Origin: Centropus unirufus | Taxonomy: Eukaryota > Chordata > Aves > Cuculiformes > Centropidae | NCBI GenBank assembly: GCA_013397695.1 | Contig: VYZI01000107.1 | Span: 1,200,109-1,264,108 of the forward strand | DNA: 64,000 bases | Direction: 5' to 3' | In this document: positions 23,856-37,909 of the stretch, piece by piece | How positions within the stretch are numbered: the first letter of the stretch is position 1 | Layout: every line of letters begins with the position of its first letter | The notes under the pieces: generated by a model | What the model saw: the letters and a program-made list of their open reading frames with translations, nothing else | Told to the model about the DNA's origin: nothing | Database searches by the model: none | Translations under genes and position numbers: made by a program

Positions 23856-26800
23856 CTCATGTTCATGGAACACTGGTGTTCTGAGACACAAAGCAATGTG
23901 TCATTATTACTATCACTATCCTGTAAAGATTAATCTCAACATTTCCTTTTTCATACTAATTTTTTGAGGGTTGTTAACCTGTTTTGAAAGACTTTGATCC
24001 TTTAGACCGGAGTGGAGTCTAGATTCCATTCTTGATGCTCAGTTCTTGATGTGTTTGTAGCTGTTTTCCGAAGGTTAACAGCTGCCCAGAGGCATGTGGC
24101 CATGACCATTCCCCCATTTGCTAGTAGCATTGTTGCCTTCATGGATGGTACAAGCTAATGATCAAGTTGCTATTACACAGTTTTCACTGCCTGAAACCCT
24201 TTGCTTCTTAAATGATCTCGATAATAATCTCAAACATTATTTAACTTTGCCTCTCCCCTGTTATTAGCAAAAGCCCATGCAGCTCCAAAGCTGTGCGCCT
24301 TGGTCTTCAGATTGGGTAGAAAGCCGTGTCCTACTCAAAATCCTTTGATCCCCTTGAATGCCTTTATACCTTGCCTTCTCACAGAAAGGAACAAAGATGA
24401 AAGGAACAAAGGAATAAATGGTTACATGTAAGAAGTCTGAAGACTTGGTTTTGGTGTGATTAGGAAGCATTTGAAATTGCTTTCATCAATAAGCTCTCCT
24501 AATTACTTAAATGTTATAATGTTTCTTTATTATTTGTGTCATCGTTTTAGTTACCAGACCTGGAAGGGTGAATCATGTATTAACATTTCTTTTGTGTATC
24601 TGTCCACAAGAGGTCTCTCACTTGCTGAAATCCAGACTACACAGTAGACGCTAAGAAAAATAGGTTGGAAAAAATCATACAAACTGCTCAGTGGAATTTT
24701 TCAGAACTTTTTTTAGATCTGAAAAAAAAAAGTGCAACGGTCCAAAGCAATAGTACTCCTGTGCTCTGCTAATGTACACAACCAAAGTATTCATCAAAAC
24801 TGAGGAGATAAGGCTGAATATCAGTCTTTGGAAAAAGAAAAGTACCTATTACAAATTTTGATGAAAATGTCCTGCCACCTTAAAGAAGGTCAAATTTCTA
24901 CAAGCTTCACTCTTTTCTGCAAGGCTGTTGTGGTAGAAACTTTCAAGGAACTATTTTTACATCCTCTGTATGAGCAACAAATCTGGAAACTGATTAGTCT
25001 TCATCAAATTTTAAAGATTTATGATTAATTGTGCATCTTTAATTTCAAGGTGACAAAATCTATGTTTCCAAAAAAATGGAGAAGTAAAATTATGCCCATT
25101 ATTACCCATGCCTACCGCCTTTAAGTGTAAAAGCTGAGGCATGTGTTTTCAAAATATGGTCGTTTTATCTTCTTTCCAATCGCAAGTTTTGGATTCAAAA
25201 GAAAGATTAGCTGCCTCATTTGCTGCAAAGTGCTGTGATTAATCCTACTAATTGAATTACTAAATCACTCTTTCTGCTTCCTTGAAGGAGATAAAGAGTA
25301 TCCGAAAGATTTCCCATGTTACCTAAGCTAAACTAAACCAGACAAATTTGGGCAAAATGAGATTCAAGCCCATATGAAATGGGCATAGTGTGAATGTAAA
25401 AATTTGCCACAGAAGGGGACAAATGCCAGATAAATTGTATGTCTTGAGGTCATCAGATTAAAAATTTATTCAGCAAAAGAAATTATGACTTTTTCAGTGA
25501 TATTAGATTATAAATGTGTCCGTCATGGATCAATGAGGTTATCTACAAAGATACTCCTACAGCTATTACAGTACAATTATTAAGTGTAGGATACTTCCTG
25601 GGGGAAGGAGAAGGGGGAAGAAGAACGTGGCTTACAAAGATTAAATAACACTGATGAAGTTTATACCAGTAAATTAAAAAGGGATAGAATACAGGCTCAG
25701 GCATTGCCTTGCAATCATTAGAACAGTTTAAATGTTAGCAGGCTCTAACAGCAACTAACATTCTCTCAGAAAAAGCTGAAGCATATTTTTGTGTTAGCAC
25801 AGGCCAATGAGTGTTCCCAACAGGCCTCATATATTTTGCAGAGGAAAGATGTCAGTTATATGACATGAGCTGTGCTGAGCTGTTTATTTTCAGGGCCAGA
25901 GATCAAGGTCCAGTCCATTTTAACAATAAGGCTGTCACCATGAAAATGGGCCATCTTTAAAGAAGTCTGGCCATTTAAAAAAACACTACCATTAACTCTT
26001 TTTCCTCATATGGACAAGTTCACATAGGGCAACATCAGTCAACTGACAGGAAGTGGGCTTCCTTGAACAATTTTAGAGTAGTCCCATGGCATGTGTTTAA
26101 AACAGTACTGACACAGAGGGCTACTTCAATATAAGACCAATATTTTATGCAACACCCAATGCAGATTGGGCTGGACAGGCTCCTAACAGTAAAGGTTGCA
26201 CAGAAGAAACTCCATGCCAGGAGAAGGACATACCCCAGACACGGTGAACAGGTGGGATATGTCCCTTCTGTGGGATACTTTCCACCATGGAAAAAAATAA
26301 CCCTGCACATGCAGACAAGTTGCGACAAGCCAACAACACCAGCCTCATCAGCATGTGTTACCTTTCTTCTGCTCACAGCAAAAACATGGATTACTTCACA
26401 GCCCTGGTATCAGTGGCATCCTACTGCCAGGAACATGATCGGGCCAGCATTTTGAAGAGAGACAAAACTTGTGAGTCAGACATTGCCTGCCATTGTCTGT
26501 GTAGTAGATTATTTTTTGACCGACCAAACTGAAAACATTCAGTATTTTTGAGCAGTAAGAATCAAAATTACTCTCATATATTTTCTTCATCACAGAAAGA
26601 AATCTGTAACAGGACCAGAGCTGTTCCTTACTGGGTAATGGTGAAAGGTCATGATCTTACAGGTGGAACTTTCTTCCAAACCCACTCTGCAGAATAGTAT
26701 GAATATTCCAATTCAATAAACGAGAGACAGAAACAGAAATAGAGGTGGACGGCAGGGCACAGATTAGCTAAAATACCAATGATAGGCATTTTTACTCTAA

Positions 26801-27348
26801 TATCAAATGCTATTACCACAAATTTACAGATGTTTTCATTCAATTGTAAATTGAAGTAATGTTAACTAAGGACACACAGACAAGCTGAAATTGTAAGTAC
26901 ACTGAGAGGATTAACTCCAGTCCTACCCCTTTGGACCACCAATACTGAAAACCACTAAGTCTGACCTTAGGCCATGACGCTCTAATGAAGTGTAAAGTCT
27001 GAAACGCATCTGAGTTTCTCACCCATCCCTTCCTACAGCATTGCTGTCTCCTCTTCATGTAAAAGTAGCTCCCTAATCAATCACCCGTTCAAGATTTTCC
27101 ACCTTTTTACATTCCACCCTCTGCCTCTTCTAAAATGCAATGAGACTCTCTGCTTCACTCAGCAAGGAACTGTCTCTCTCAAAACTGCCAAAGTGGACAA
27201 CCTTAACAAAGACACAAGGTGTAGGTGAGGAAAAACTGTTTATGTGCATCAAACTGAGTACAGTGATCTTCAAGGTCAACCCTTAATACCAATATAGACC
27301 ATCATTACCATTTCTTATAGGTGAAGAGGAGTAGTTTTGCTATCTCAC

Positions 27349-27484
27349 CTTGAAGTATTCGGCTTCACAGGTGGCATTTTCACCAATATCTGAGTCACAT
27401 TCCTCACGCACATTGGCAAATTCAATCCCATCTGAACAGTACTGCTTCTCCAACTGGCTGCGGCAGCACTGGACTTGAGTCATG
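27349..27484 (-). CDS. FBLN1: FBLN1 exon 3: second anaphylatoxin-like module
   Basis: This 136-base exon encodes residues 59-104, from MTQVQCCRSQLEKQYC to EAEYFK. The leading CC closes module 1 and opens module 2. An N-glycosylation sequon (NAT) lies at residues 95-97 and is followed at once by Cys98. Mammalian fibulin-1 as I remember it has a non-cysteine residue there, so this is an extra cysteine. The acceptor is TGTCAG and the donor AAG|GTGAGA. The exon ends in phase 0, the only phase-0 junction in the gene. Confidence 0.95.
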
Positions 27485-30400
27485 CTGACAAAAGAATGGA
27501 AGCAACAGGAGAAGAAGTCATATATAGGTCAAGAACAGATACTGTAAGTTTTGACAATTAGCACTGGTACTAATCTCATGGAAAGAGGTTCCAGTGGGCA
27601 CACATTTTATTCACAAAGTAAAAATATTCTCTAGGAGTAGGCAGACCACCTAGGTGATATGTATAATACAGTTTAACTGCCCGTCTACCTTGCAGTCTGT
27701 CCTAACAAGTTTTTCAGCAAATGGATAACATCAATCACGTTTGCCAGAGGGCTCAAGGTCTCCAGGGCTCGCATTCTTGCATGTTTTGCGAGAGCTGGTG
27801 GCTAAAGAGAGGATGTCTAGAACCAAATCAGTGCTCCAGCTGACAGAAGGGAGAAGTCAAGCCCTGGACATTGTGGATGTCTGCAATCTCATGGCTACTC
27901 TACCCTCGCACCCGCTGCACCCTACTCAAAATAAAAGGTATAGCATGTTGTAAGAAGCTCAGAGTGTTGCTCTGTGGGACAACTGAGGATATGGGCAGAA
28001 GTGAAAATATCAAGGAAAGTCAAAGTGAGAAACAGCCAGTACTGCAAGTAAGGGATGAAAAAAGACAAGAGAGAGAAAATTATAACAGGGAGTGAGGATG
28101 TGGAGAGAAGACAGGATAAATATATCCAAGAAAGTCAGCTTTATTAGTTCCACTGCTCATAAAATCTTTCTATTTTATCTCAGTTTCAGTGAATAAATTG
28201 AAAACCCCTTCCTGTGGAAAAAAAGTTTGTGTGAGGAGGCTTTAAACTCCTCCACTCCTGTTGCTACTGCCACTGAATGCAAAGCCCATTGAAGGAGTTC
28301 TCTCCTTTCCCCATTGTTTTCATGCATAACTGCTGTGTTTGGTAGTGTTGTGGGTGGAGCTTACAGTTTAAAGCTCTTCCACCGCTACCTCCTGTAACAG
28401 ACAGGGGAAAGAGAAAAAGGTTAAAGAAGAGTAACTAATCCGATTCACTTGAAGGAATGTAAACATTTCCATGTGTTTGGGGATGACACAGTTTCACCAA
28501 GAGCAATGTTACCTGGGCTGCTAGGGGTAAAGGAAACTGCCCTAAAGACAATCCAAGTTGATAAATTCTATTTGCAATACAACAGGGGCTCCTCAAGAGC
28601 ACGCGCTGATATGTTAGAACTCTACAAGAAATGCACAGAAAACCCATATAAATGCATTTTCATACCCATCTGCATGGGAAATCTCAGAGATCTCAGAGAC
28701 CAACAACATGGAATGCATTATCTTTTCTGCTAAGAGTATTCACCTATATTTTTTCCTCAACTGTAGTTATTTGAAGTGATGGGCAAAATCTTTACAAGGG
28801 TTACCTAAAAATAGACAAAATGATGTAAAGATATTCAGAAAATCAATATTCTTTACTCTCAAAAATCTTTTATTTACACCACTGGAAATTTTGAAAGTAT
28901 AAGAAAGACGAGTGGATCAGTTGCACCACTGAACTACAGGCTTCTCCTACTGTCATCTGAGATAAGTGGATTCCCATGCATCACATCTGGAGGAACTTCG
29001 CTGCTCTTCATGACCACAGAAAGAGCTTTCAGCTCCCAGGCAGCATGAGGAAATCCCTCAGCTCCAGGGACAGGCTGCCCAGCCCGATCTACTAGAAACA
29101 GGGGACATATGGGTGCTGGACTCAGATTCTGCATCTCTGCGCTTATCAATGAAGTGAGTTTGTCAAGCCACACCCATGAAAATCGCCAATTCCTATCTAT
29201 TGGATTTTATAATGGTATGACCGAACAGTTCTCACTAGGACAAAACCACCTATGATATCTGATTATATAGGAACAAAACCCAGGATAAGTTCATGAATAA
29301 ATTATTCAAAAATAGACTCTAAAGTCATTGCAAGAAGTTAAGCCCAGGACAGTAACTTTATTTGGCCGAATATTTGAAGTTTTTTATATTTGATTTAGGT
29401 CCAGTTTGGAAGAATATGTAGCTTTTTTGTTGCTGTAATTCCCTCTGAGGCAGAATTTCCATTCCCTGCCCAGCTCTGGGGTGGTCTGACTGTCAGGACT
29501 TTGGAAGCCTGTAAAACCTGAACTTCAAGCCCAAGAGTATGGGAGCTGAGACTTCCCAGCAACTTTAGCCCTCCAAATCCTGTGGAGGAGTTAGATATGT
29601 TAGCCACAGACAAACAAACAAACAACAGCAGTCTTTCAGTAGATGTTTGATTTCCAATGTGGCTTTTTCTTTTTTTTTTTCAAAGACAAATCCTCTCTTT
29701 GAAATCTCTGACAACTTGGCAATTTCAACCAAAACAAAAAAGTTTCTGAAAATGTTTCCCACAGCTGTATTCATAAGTCATGTGGCCCACCCCAACTGTA
29801 ATAAGGAATTAAACTTCAATTGAATACTAGATTAAAATACCATTTGTTCATTCTCAGAACAACAACGATAAGATCACACTTCATTGCCCAAATCCTACAG
29901 CAAAGTTGCACTGGTAGTAAAAACTATTTGAGACTGTAAATATTTGTCTGGCTGTAACAGAGGTAGAAATCCTTGAAAGATGGCAGAGGAAAATCTGGAC
30001 AATACCAGCTGCAACTTAGCCTGCCCAGCTGACCATGCTCTTCTCTTTGCACATCAATCCACATGCCAATGGTTGCTAGCGCATACCACCATAAGAACTT
30101 CAGAATCCAAAGCTTTTCAGATTGAAAGAATCTATCCCTGTCTTTGCTAAGTTAGGTGTGTCTCTCTGGATCAGACTTTAATATAACACATATACATTTT
30201 CTACTTCACAGCAGTGTAAAGGAGGCACCTCTAATGGCTAATAGGATATCTACATTTGTCTCCTTCCAGCTCCTTCTGTGAAGCATTTTTATTAACTTCA
30301 TGTTTACGAATAGCTCACAATATTGTTCTCTGAAAAAAAAAAAGCACAGATTTTGTAATCACCTATTTTTCCTTTCAATTCTTTCCATAAAAGCATTGAA

Positions 30401-33314
30401 CTTTAGCTTTGCTCTGAAAACAATGTCTTTGTTACTAGTGTAATTTCATTACCCTCTGCCTCTCTCCTTCTACTTACTAGCTTGTCTTCAAACTATGTCA
30501 GTGCTATTTAAGAGTACAGCACTCCTTTGACAAAAAAATATTAAAATTTAAAAAGTGATGATTCCATACCAGAATTATTTTGAAAAAAAAAAAACAACAA
30601 AAACTTGTGTCTTCCACCCTCAGTCCTTTCAGTTTGCAGTTGAACATGCAACAGAAATGAACTTAACAAAGTTAAGATCAAAAGCAAGATCTGGTATTAA
30701 GAGTGAGAAATATTACATGCAAATAAATAGAGTGCCTCAACAATGAAAAATACACATATTAGTCTTACAAATTACCAAAGGCCTCAAGCAAAAAAAAAAA
30801 CTGATCCAACAAGCCTCAAAATAAATCAGCTGCAATCCACAAACATCTTCGTAGATCACATAATAGAAGTTTTCTTGGAGGTAAAGGGTAAAATTATATT
30901 GGTATTATATTGGTTTTATATCTTATGTAGAGGAATGATACTGATAAAATTGTGGCAGAGAAGGACTGAGTTTGACGGTATTCACAAAGTGAAGTAAGCA
31001 CGTTATCCTAAATGAGTGACAAGAACCTAACTTAGTAGCTGACTGTTCTTCCATCCACCTGACTGTGAATCCATAAATCTTAGTGACTGTGAGGCACTCT
31101 TAGCAGGCTACAGTGAAGCAATAATAATTAATAATTTCTCAAAAATAACTTCAGAGAGCTTTTTCAGACATAAAACCATCCCAGCTTTCATGTCCAAAAT
31201 CTTAGGCTTTTCCAGACTTAAAATGGCATAAAGCAATAAACATCTATCAGCAGTTATGCATCTGGTGCCTATCACTCCAAATACTCTTGTCTTATTCCCT
31301 AGTGTTCCTGTCTGGGTCTGCATCCAAGTGCTGCTACTTGTCTCTGCTTGGGAACTCAAATCTGCTTTTGCACAGTACCTAGGAGACTGTTCTGTAGTTT
31401 CTTCCTTTATGCAGTTTTGCAACCCTAATAATACATAATGTTATTCCCAGTGTAAATCCAAAAAGACTTTACTAAGTGCTAAAGGCATGCAATTCGTTAT
31501 GGAGATAACGCTGTTCTAGGCCAGGAATAAAGTTCACTTGCTAGGAACTCTGGGGAGGGGAAACTCTTCATTTTGAAATGAAGACTTTTTTGATAGATTA
31601 AGCTCCAAAAATAAATGGCAGCTGCTTCCAGCTGCTGTCAGTTTAACCAAATTACAAGAAAATGTATGAATAAGCAAAAAAAAGCTGCTGTTACAACAGC
31701 CAAAGAAGTTTAGAAGTTTACACTCATATTTTACTGAATCATGAAGACACAGGGAAAAATACTGTAATTTTCCAGAGTGATAATACAATGAGTTATACAT
31801 AGTTTTGGGACAAGCGACCACAACAATAGATTGCAGACATGAGTGCACATTGTGCCAGGAGCCTTGTTTCAACTTAAATGCAACTTATTAACAGTAGCCT
31901 GATAGATCTTACCAAATCATGTGAACTTCAGACAGAGGGCTGGCTCACCTGTGATGTAGGACAAGAAAGAGAGCTCATCTCCAGTTTGAACCGTACCACA
32001 TTCGGCAAACGGCGATCACATAGATGCCAAATCCCTCAAGAATCACAGGAGACTTTGGGGGAAGGATCCTATAAAGGTGTGGAAACCCAGAACTATCTGC
32101 TTGTTTCTAGAATTCACGGCAGGTGTGAGAATGACAGTGCTTGCATGGAAACCCTTCTTGATTACTATGAATGTGCTTCACGTGGTCGGGAATAAAACAA
32201 GGGGGTGAAATTCTAGTTCAATAAGGCAGCTTGTTCCCTACCGTACAAAAGAAAAGCAACTGAAGCTCTAGCAATGAGCTTGCTTTGAGGGAAGGACTGA
32301 ATCTGAGATGTGACATTACTACTAATCTACGCAGAGGATTCAGAAGTAAATTCTTGCAAAGCGTGTTGCAGGAAGTACTCACACCCAATCTGATCTGTGT
32401 TGCCCAGTCTTTGCAAAGTAACTGCACAAAATACATTTTATTTCAGTAACTTCATCAAATTTGCTCACATCACAACATTTTTTCCCTTGTGTTTAGCTTG
32501 CAAACCCAAGTTGAAATATGCAGGTCAAACAGCTCCATCTGGCAAGAAGTAATATGTGTTGGTACACTCAAGAGGCCGTGTTTCTTAGAGCACTCAAAGC
32601 CAGATGACCTACACTGTCCAATCCTATGCTGCCCTAGACAGCCCAGAGATCCTGCTGGGGTTTAAACAATCATACAAATGATAGGTATCTGCCCTCCAGC
32701 AGCTCCCACTGTTTAGGGGTCTAAATAGGAAGGAAGTTCTCTGGAAAATGTCTAACTGATAAAGTGTTATATATTCTCTTCTTCTCTTCTATATATTTCT
32801 TCATATTCTCTTCTGCCTTGATCTCAGCAAGTGCAAGGAACCTGGTTTTGCTCGCATCTCTGTGCAGTAGAAATAAATGCACAAAATCAGAGTAGTTTAC
32901 TCTCATGTGCCCTGCAATGGCACTGTGCTCCTTCACTGTTCATTCTGGCTCCAGTTAAACCAGAAATCTGGGGTAGAATTTGGTCCTTACTTCTGTGTCT
33001 GAAATGGCATCATGAAGTGACTTTTCTGTACCTCTCATAGATATGCCAGTTTGTAATCATAACTGGAGTAAAATAATATTACCATTAAAAAAAGTAGTCA
33101 AAGGTGCCAATTTTATTCAGCAATTTTTGGAGTGAAGCCAAGTTTCAGGGGAAATTGTTTATTTATTGCAGTCTTGAATAAATTTAACTGAACTTTATCC
33201 CCCGTTTTTGTCAATAACTGCTCACATCTCATAGAATATGTTCCTTAACCCATTAATGATTTCCCATTAAATTGATATGATTTTCTTCATTACATATCAG
33301 TTATGCACAAAAGC

Positions 33315-35022
33315 TGGATGAAGCTGGGCTGCAGTGATCACATTTTGGTGGAGTTCTAGGTCCTGAGGGAAATGGGACAGGAGAGGTGTATAGTCAGGAC
33401 TGAAAACTTTAGAAAAGCAAAATTCCAGCTTTTTGAAGAGTTAGTGGAAACACCTGGAAAATGATCCTCAGGGACAAGGAAACAGAACTGATCTGGCAAA
33501 TATTTAAGGATGCTTTCCACAGAGCACAAGAGCAGTCAGTAGGCATACGTAGGAAATCAGGAAGGGAAGGGAAGAGACCGGTGCAGCTGAGTTGAGACCT
33601 GCTGGTCAGCCTGAAGAGCAAGAGGTAATTCAAGCAGGGACAGGTAAATTGGGAAGAGTATAGGGATGCTGCCTGGTTTCGTAGGGATGGAGTCAGGAAG
33701 GCCAAGGCACAGCTGGAGCTGAACTTGGCAAGGGAAGCAAAGGAAAACAAGAAGGGCTTCTATAGGTATGAAAACCAGAAAAGGAAAGTTAAAGAAAGCA
33801 GACCCCCACTGATGAATGAAAATGGTGGGTTTGTATCAACAGACAAGGAGAAGGCTGAGCTACTCAAGAACTTTTTCCCTCAGTCTTCAATGACAACTGC
33901 TCTCCTTACACCGCCTGGGCCAATGAACAGAGACCAGGAGAGTATAGACCCTCCCACTGTAAGGGTAGATCAGGTTCATGACCACCTGAGGAACCTGAAT
34001 ATATATAAGTCTATGGGACCTGATGAGATGCTTCCTAGAGTCCTGAGGGAATTGGCTGATGTGGCCAAACCACTCTCGATGATATCTGAAAATTCATGGC
34101 AGTCAGGAGAAGACCCTGCTGACTGGAAGAAGGGCAACGTTGTGCCAATTTTTAAAATGGGTAGAAAAGATTACCCTGGGAACTACCAACCTGTCAACCT
34201 CACCCCTGTGCTTGAGGAGATCATGGGACAGATCCTCCTAGAAACTATGCTAAAGCACGTAGAGGGCAGGGAGGTGGCTAGAGACAGCCAGTATGGATTC
34301 ACCAAGGTCAAGTCCTGCCTGACCAACCTAGTAGCTTTCTATGATGGGGTGAACACATGAGTCGACACAGGAAAAACAATGAATCATCTGTCTGGATTCC
34401 TGTAAAGCCTTTGACATGGTGCCCCACAACATCCTTCGCTCTAAATTGAAGAGATATGTATTTGATAGGTGGACTGTTCAGTGGATAAGGAATTAATTGG
34501 ATGGTTGCATCTGGAAAGCAGTAGTCAGCAGCTTGATATCTTGATGGAGATCAGTGACAAATGGGTCCCTCGCGATTCCGAACTGGGACCAGTCCTGTTT
34601 AATAGTTTCATCAATGAAACAGACAGCGAGATCAATAGCACCCTCAGCAAGTTTGCAGATGACACCAATCTAAGTGATGAATTTGTCACACCAGAAGGAC
34701 CTGGACAAGCTGAAGTGGGCTTGTGTGAAGCCCATGAAGTCCAACATGTCCAACAAGGCCAAGTGCAATGTCCTATACCTAGGTTGGCACAATCTGTGGT
34801 TTCAATACGGGCTGGGGAATGCTGTGATTGAGAGCAGTCCAGCAGAGAAGGAGCTGAAGTTGCCGATTGATGAGAAGCTCAACATGAACCAGCAATGTGT
34901 GTTGCAGCCCAGAAGGCCAAACATGTCCTGGGCTGCATCAAAAGAAGCATGGTCAGCAGGTCAGAAGAGGTGATTCTGCCACTCTGTTCTTGTGAGACCC
35001 TACCTGGAGTATTGTGTCCAGT
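33315..35022 (+). mobile_element. CR1 LINE remnant (ORF2, reverse transcriptase region) in intron 2
   Basis: A plus-strand stretch of about 1.7 kb encodes CR1-type ORF2 protein: a segment upstream of the reverse transcriptase, then the RT itself (LRELADVAKPLS, DWKKGNVVPIFK, YGFTKVKSCLTNL, and FADD at 34652-34663). It continues into the region downstream of the FADD box (SSPAEKELK, KLNMNQQC). The frame is open for 211 codons (33725-34360), broken by a stop near 34360, and shifts at about 34685. It is truncated at both ends and non-functional. It lies antisense to FBLN1. Confidence 0.9.
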
Positions 35023-35695
35023 TATTTTTATTAACTAAAAGTGATTATTTTCTATAGTCAAATACATTTGACAGAAATCAGACACCCTACATAACTAGAA
35101 ATCTCCTTGACTTAACCTTTAAGTTTTCACACATGGCAATTCAACTAAGAACTGCAGGACAATTATCTGTATGGTACCACACAGGCAAAACAGTTTTAGA
35201 AGGCTGTCTTACATACATACTTATGTACATATTCATACATATGTAAATATTCAATCCACAGATTATTCATGTATGGGATCTGGTTTTTTTGATAAACTTT
35301 GCCCAAGAATTCAGACAATCACTAGGCTAGATTCACAATCAGTATGAAGTGAAAAAGTTTTGATGACATTAAGAGAGCCATGCTGAGAGGTATTGACTGT
35401 AGGCAGAGTTGAAGCACTGTGAGTAGAGTACAATGGACAAAAAAATGACTAAGAGAGAATACCAGCCAAACAGATTAGAGCTGGGTCACTCTACACTAGA
35501 CCAAGAGCAAAAATGCAAGGGACTTAATGGAAGAAAAGTTTGTACTAGGTACTCCCTAAGGCTAGATGTGGATTTGAAAAATTTAGATTTAAGAGCTGGG
35601 TGTTTCATCTCCTAAGTCAGCTTTCATACCTGCCATTCCCAAGGTTTTACATGAAAATATAAATTATAGTTTAATATAAATACATAACTATATAC

Positions 35696-35795
35696 CTGCA
35701 TTCTCTGGACTCCGATACTAGTGGTAGAGAAGTACATATTCTGTTTTTATTCGCCCATTCAATACCCTTGTCACAGCATTCTTCCACTGAAAGAT
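35696..35795 (-). CDS. FBLN1: FBLN1 exon 2: first anaphylatoxin-like module
   Basis: This 100-base exon encodes residues 26-59 and begins the first anaphylatoxin-like module: DLSVEECC, then two single cysteines ending ESREC. The acceptor is CTGCAG and the donor AG|GTATAT. The exon enters in phase 1 and leaves in phase 2, so the final Arg codon is completed by the first base of exon 3. The CC-C-C spacing and the ESKEC-like end match fibulin-1. Anaphylatoxin-like modules are compact, disulphide-bonded helical domains related to complement C3a/C4a/C5a. Intron 1 upstream is 13.4 kb. Confidence 0.95.
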
Positions 35796-36744
35796 CTGCA
35801 GAAATGGAAAGAAAAACACAACATATTTAACACAACCTTAATAAATGGCATTTAACCTGCCAGTTAGAAACAGAACAAAAGAGTCAGTTTGCTTTCCCCT
35901 CCCTTAATCTACATGCAGAATACTGCACCCATCTAAAACGCTGCCATAGCCAAATGAAACATCTGTTAGCACCTTGCAATCAGCCCAACTGTAGGAGGTA
36001 TTCCATCCTTTGTGAAGCAAAGTGCGGTTACCCTTAGCCTTCCACATAAAGAAATAACCTAGGGTCTAATACTCCAGCAGAAAACAGTTCAGACAGGTAG
36101 AGCACTGCGCAATAAAATGATCTGTTGGATGGCACTCCTTTATTAACAAATGCAACAGAATCAATAAGCAACCCTTCAAAATTCTGAAGAATTCGGGATA
36201 AATCAAATAAGCATTTGATATGAAAGACAGATGAATAGCATTGCAAGTTAATTTGCAGAACATTTTTTTTCTTGCAGTTATTAATCTGTTTTACTCAAAA
36301 GCATGGTTGTAAATGCAAAAGCATTGTACAGAGAGACTGAAAGGTGCATGGTATTTTGATAAATTAACATATGAGAGAAAAATTAATATAGATACCAACT
36401 GATATCAGCCCTGACATTAAAGGGAAAAGCATGCTGAAGATAATTATTTGTGTAGAGTATGATTTTTTTAAAAGTCTAACTTAATAAAACTAAATTCTAT
36501 TAATGAACTGACAAGCACTATGGGTTTGCTTCATACTCCAAGTGCAGAAGTTCACCACACAGCAGGTGCATCAGATCTTGGAATAAAACATGAGTCACAT
36601 TTTCCTATTAATTATCTTGTAGTCCGGACACTGTTAAACACCTTACATAACAGATATGCAATGTGTGTAAAAAAAACCCCAAACGTTATAATCTTGATTG
36701 ATGGCTTTCTAATGTTTTCTCTTTGTTTCATAAGGTTTTTGATT

Positions 36745-37110
36745 GATGCCCTTGGCAGGCTGCATCCATAAGTGCTGAGGGAGCTGGCTGATGTCATTGC
36801 CAGGTTACTCAAAATTATCTTTGACAGGCCATGATGAAGGAGAGAATAAATGTTCCCCTGTCGTCAAGAGGACAAAAGATCTCAGAATCTACAGAATGGT
36901 CAACCTCTTCTCATTGTCTGAGAAGATGATGATAAAAATCCTCCTGGAAATGATATGCGAACACGTAAAGGACAAGAAAGTGATCAGGAGAAGTCTAGTT
37001 TGATTTATGAAGGGGATAGCATGCTTAACCAATCTCACTGCCCCCTACAATGAGGTGGCTAGTTTGGTGGATAAGGGGGAGCAGTGGATGTTGTTTACCT
37101 ACTCTCCCTC
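36745..37110 (+). mobile_element. CR1 LINE fragment (reverse transcriptase part) in intron 1
   Basis: The plus-strand translation in shifting frames gives VLRELADVIARLL, then a degraded YRMVNLFSLSEKMM, ILLEMICEHVKDKKVI and GFMKGIACLTNL. These correspond in order to the CR1 RT core seen in the copy at 33.3-35.0 kb. Stops and frameshifts interrupt it. It is more decayed than the intron 2 copy and is inactive. Confidence 0.8.
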
Positions 37111-37164
37111 CCATAGTACCTTTACAGATAAGCTGACAGTGTACAGGTTTGTAAATCTCATTTA

Positions 37165-37295
37165 CTTCTTTTTGATGGAGAAGCTGAAGAACACAAGGAT
37201 GAAATAGATTGCCCAAATTACACAGCAAGCTGGTGGCCATACTGGCAGTGCACACCAGGTCATTCCCAGATCACCTCTGTCCACTGGATCATAAA
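37165..37295 (-). repeat. MIR-like SINE in intron 1, next to a CR1 fragment
   Basis: The plus strand reads GAGAAGCTGAAGAACACAAGG, AGATTGCCCAAATTACACAGCAAG and later ACCAGGTCATTCCCAGATCACC with CCACTGGATCAT. This is the reverse complement order of a MIR/CORE-SINE: central block, then the tRNA-like head. It is well enough preserved over about 130 bases to be fairly confident of the class. Confidence 0.6.
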
Positions 37296-37909
37296 ACACC
37301 CCATATGATTGTCTCATTCTTAGTTTTGCTCCAAGCTTCTCTGAAGGGAGCAAAATTCATCAAGGAGCAGCATTATATTCAAGAGGGTCCATCTTCACAG
37401 AGGACTTCCTGCAATGCCTAGTAAGGACAAGCATCTGTTTCTTCTGTCTCTCTCTATACTAGTTACAAAGACATCATTCCCCAGGTGTTCCTGATGTACG
37501 GGAGTTAGAGCCTCCATCCACCTGTCCATGTACCCACCTCCTAACCTGTTGCAGTTATCAAAATGACTGAAAATATTATTTAACCTGTTTGTGATCACTC
37601 TTAGTTTGACACATATCAGATAGTTTACCTAAGTACCTCAACTGACAGATCTTCATATGTCAGAAAGTAAAAAGCTGCTGAATGCAAGAAGAGTCACTCC
37701 CCACCAGTAACTCAATTATTTGCAGGGAACAACGTATATTCCTGACTAGTGATTATAATTCAACACATCTAACCAAAAAAGGAAATAATTAAATGATATT
37801 TTAGGACGTATCAGTCATCTTATCGTTACATAGTTAGAAATTCTATAGGGCAAAGTTCTGAAGTGCTGAGCATAATTCAGGCTATGTGTCTTTAGGGAAA
37901 ATTACATCA

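Noticed and set aside
26035..26593. Cluster of overlapping frames of 65-113 codons on both strands in intron 3
   Set aside because: Frames overlap in different phases on both strands, none has a recognisable domain, and there is no splice structure. Locally low stop density is a sufficient explanation.
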